15,394 nucleotides of DNA from an uncultured Bacteroidota bacterium (GTDB taxonomy: Bacteria; Bacteroidota; Bacteroidia; Chitinophagales; Saprospiraceae). Positions 14,919-15,394 of the stretch are shown piece by piece (position 1 is the stretch's first letter; every line of letters begins with the position of its first letter). The stretch spans positions 1 through 15,394 of the forward strand of contig CALGAA010000027.1 in the NCBI GenBank assembly GCA_937952445.1, in the 5' to 3' direction. The position numbers and the translations under genes were made by a program. Under the pieces are notes generated by a model. That model was not told where the DNA came from. It did no database searches and was given only the letters and a program-made list of their open reading frames with translations.

Positions 14919-15394
14919 ATGAACAATGCAACTTTCCTGATCCATGGAGGAACAGTACTGACGTCGCACAGGCAGATACCCGGCGGGGCCGTACTCGTGG
15001 TCGATGGGGTAATCAAGGAGATCCTCGAACCCGGGAGCCCCTTGCCTGATGTGCCTGGAATCGATGCGAAAGGCCAGTATATTTCTCCTGGTTTTATCGA
15101 TATACATATTCATGGAGGAGGGGATAGTGACTTTATGGAAGGGACGGTCGATGCCTATCTGACCATCGCCCGGACCCACGCCAAATACGGTACCACGGGA
15201 ATGTTCCCAACAACGCTTTCCGGAAAGTGGGAGGATTTTATTAAGACTCTGGATGCCTACGAAGAAGCCGAGGAGACCAATACCGACGGAGCTGAATTTC
15301 TGGGATTGCACATCGAGGGGCCTTACCTGGCGATGAGCCAAAAAGGCGCTCAGGATCCGCGGTACATCCGCAATCCGGTGCCGGAGGAATACGA
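14919..15394 (+). CDS. nagA: N-acetylglucosamine-6-phosphate deacetylase, truncated at the right edge
   Basis: The first 158 residues of an amidohydrolase that removes the acetyl group from N-acetylglucosamine-6-phosphate, supplying the substrate of NagB. The frame is open from ATG 14919 to the end of the window. It begins with the small beta-sandwich typical of amidohydrolases (FLIHGGTVLTS, GAVLVVDGVIKEI), then SPGFIDIHIHGGGDSDFM (56-73, with His63 and His65 in the metal site), TTGMFPTTL (92-100), and LGLHIEGPYL (128-137, Glu133 being the key metal ligand), followed by KGAQDP and YIRNP. A weak Shine-Dalgarno-like CGAGG lies 12 bases before the start. It is 15 bases after nagB and clearly in the same transcript. 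The rest, including the later histidines and catalytic aspartate, is outside the window. Confidence 0.93.
   Translation, partial: MNNATFLIHGGTVLTSHRQIPGGAVLVVDGVIKEILEPGSPLPDVPGIDAKGQYISPGFIDIHIHGGGDSDFMEGTVDAYLTIARTHAKYGTTGMFPTTLSGKWEDFIKTLDAYEEAEETNTDGAEFLGLHIEGPYLAMSQKGAQDPRYIRNPVPEEY

Noticed and set aside
14868..15341. Minus-strand ORF at the right end
   Set aside because: It lies opposite the start of nagA, which has clear amidohydrolase metal-site motifs.

Overview
The window reads as a chromosomal segment of a Bacteroidota bacterium, possibly a free-living Saprospiria- or Cytophaga-like lineage. The main reasons are the mixed gene content (PVC-type HEAT-repeat dehydrogenase, Tat-exported Gfo/Idh/MocA proteins, DUF1080, ceramidase-fold proteins, a Bacteroidota-style Crp/Fnr regulator), the lack of strong Shine-Dalgarno sequences, and one reasonable match to the Bacteroidota TTG / TAnnTTTG promoter pattern. 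Base composition and gene style are even. No tRNA, rRNA, transposase, phage gene or CRISPR array was seen. The taxon is an inference.

Left part (1-5712, plus strand): the tail of a HEAT-repeat protein of the PVC-type membrane-bound dehydrogenase kind (with an apparent frameshift near its left edge), a Tat-signal high-potential iron-sulfur protein (HiPIP), and a neutral-ceramidase-fold protein form a tight run. A conserved beta-propeller protein of unknown function follows, then a 460-base gap, then a second ceramidase-fold protein. Both ceramidase-like proteins keep the probable zinc ligands but lack the serine nucleophile of true ceramidases.

Middle (5713-7584): a minus-strand block of a small hypothetical ORF, a Crp/Fnr-type regulator and a DoxX-like membrane protein, convergent with the left part and separated from the next genes by a 313-base divergent intergenic region.

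Right part (7585-15394, plus strand): an exported glycerophosphodiester phosphodiesterase and a sialate O-acetylesterase-type SGNH hydrolase; then, behind a good LacI-family-like palindrome that overlaps a candidate promoter, a compact series: Gfo/Idh/MocA oxidoreductase, DUF1080 lipoprotein, a GH109-like Gfo/Idh/MocA lipoprotein, a third Tat-exported Gfo/Idh/MocA protein, NagB (glucosamine-6-phosphate deaminase) and the start of NagA (N-acetylglucosamine-6-phosphate deacetylase), which runs off the right edge.

The most coherent reading of the right part is an amino-sugar glycan utilisation operon. Exported NAD-dependent oxidoreductases and a DUF1080 protein would cleave glycosides by oxidation-elimination chemistry outside the cytoplasm, the esterase would remove O-acetyl groups, and NagA/NagB would feed the released N-acetylhexosamine into glycolysis. 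The left part looks like separate periplasmic oxidation and hydrolysis functions whose substrates cannot be read from sequence.
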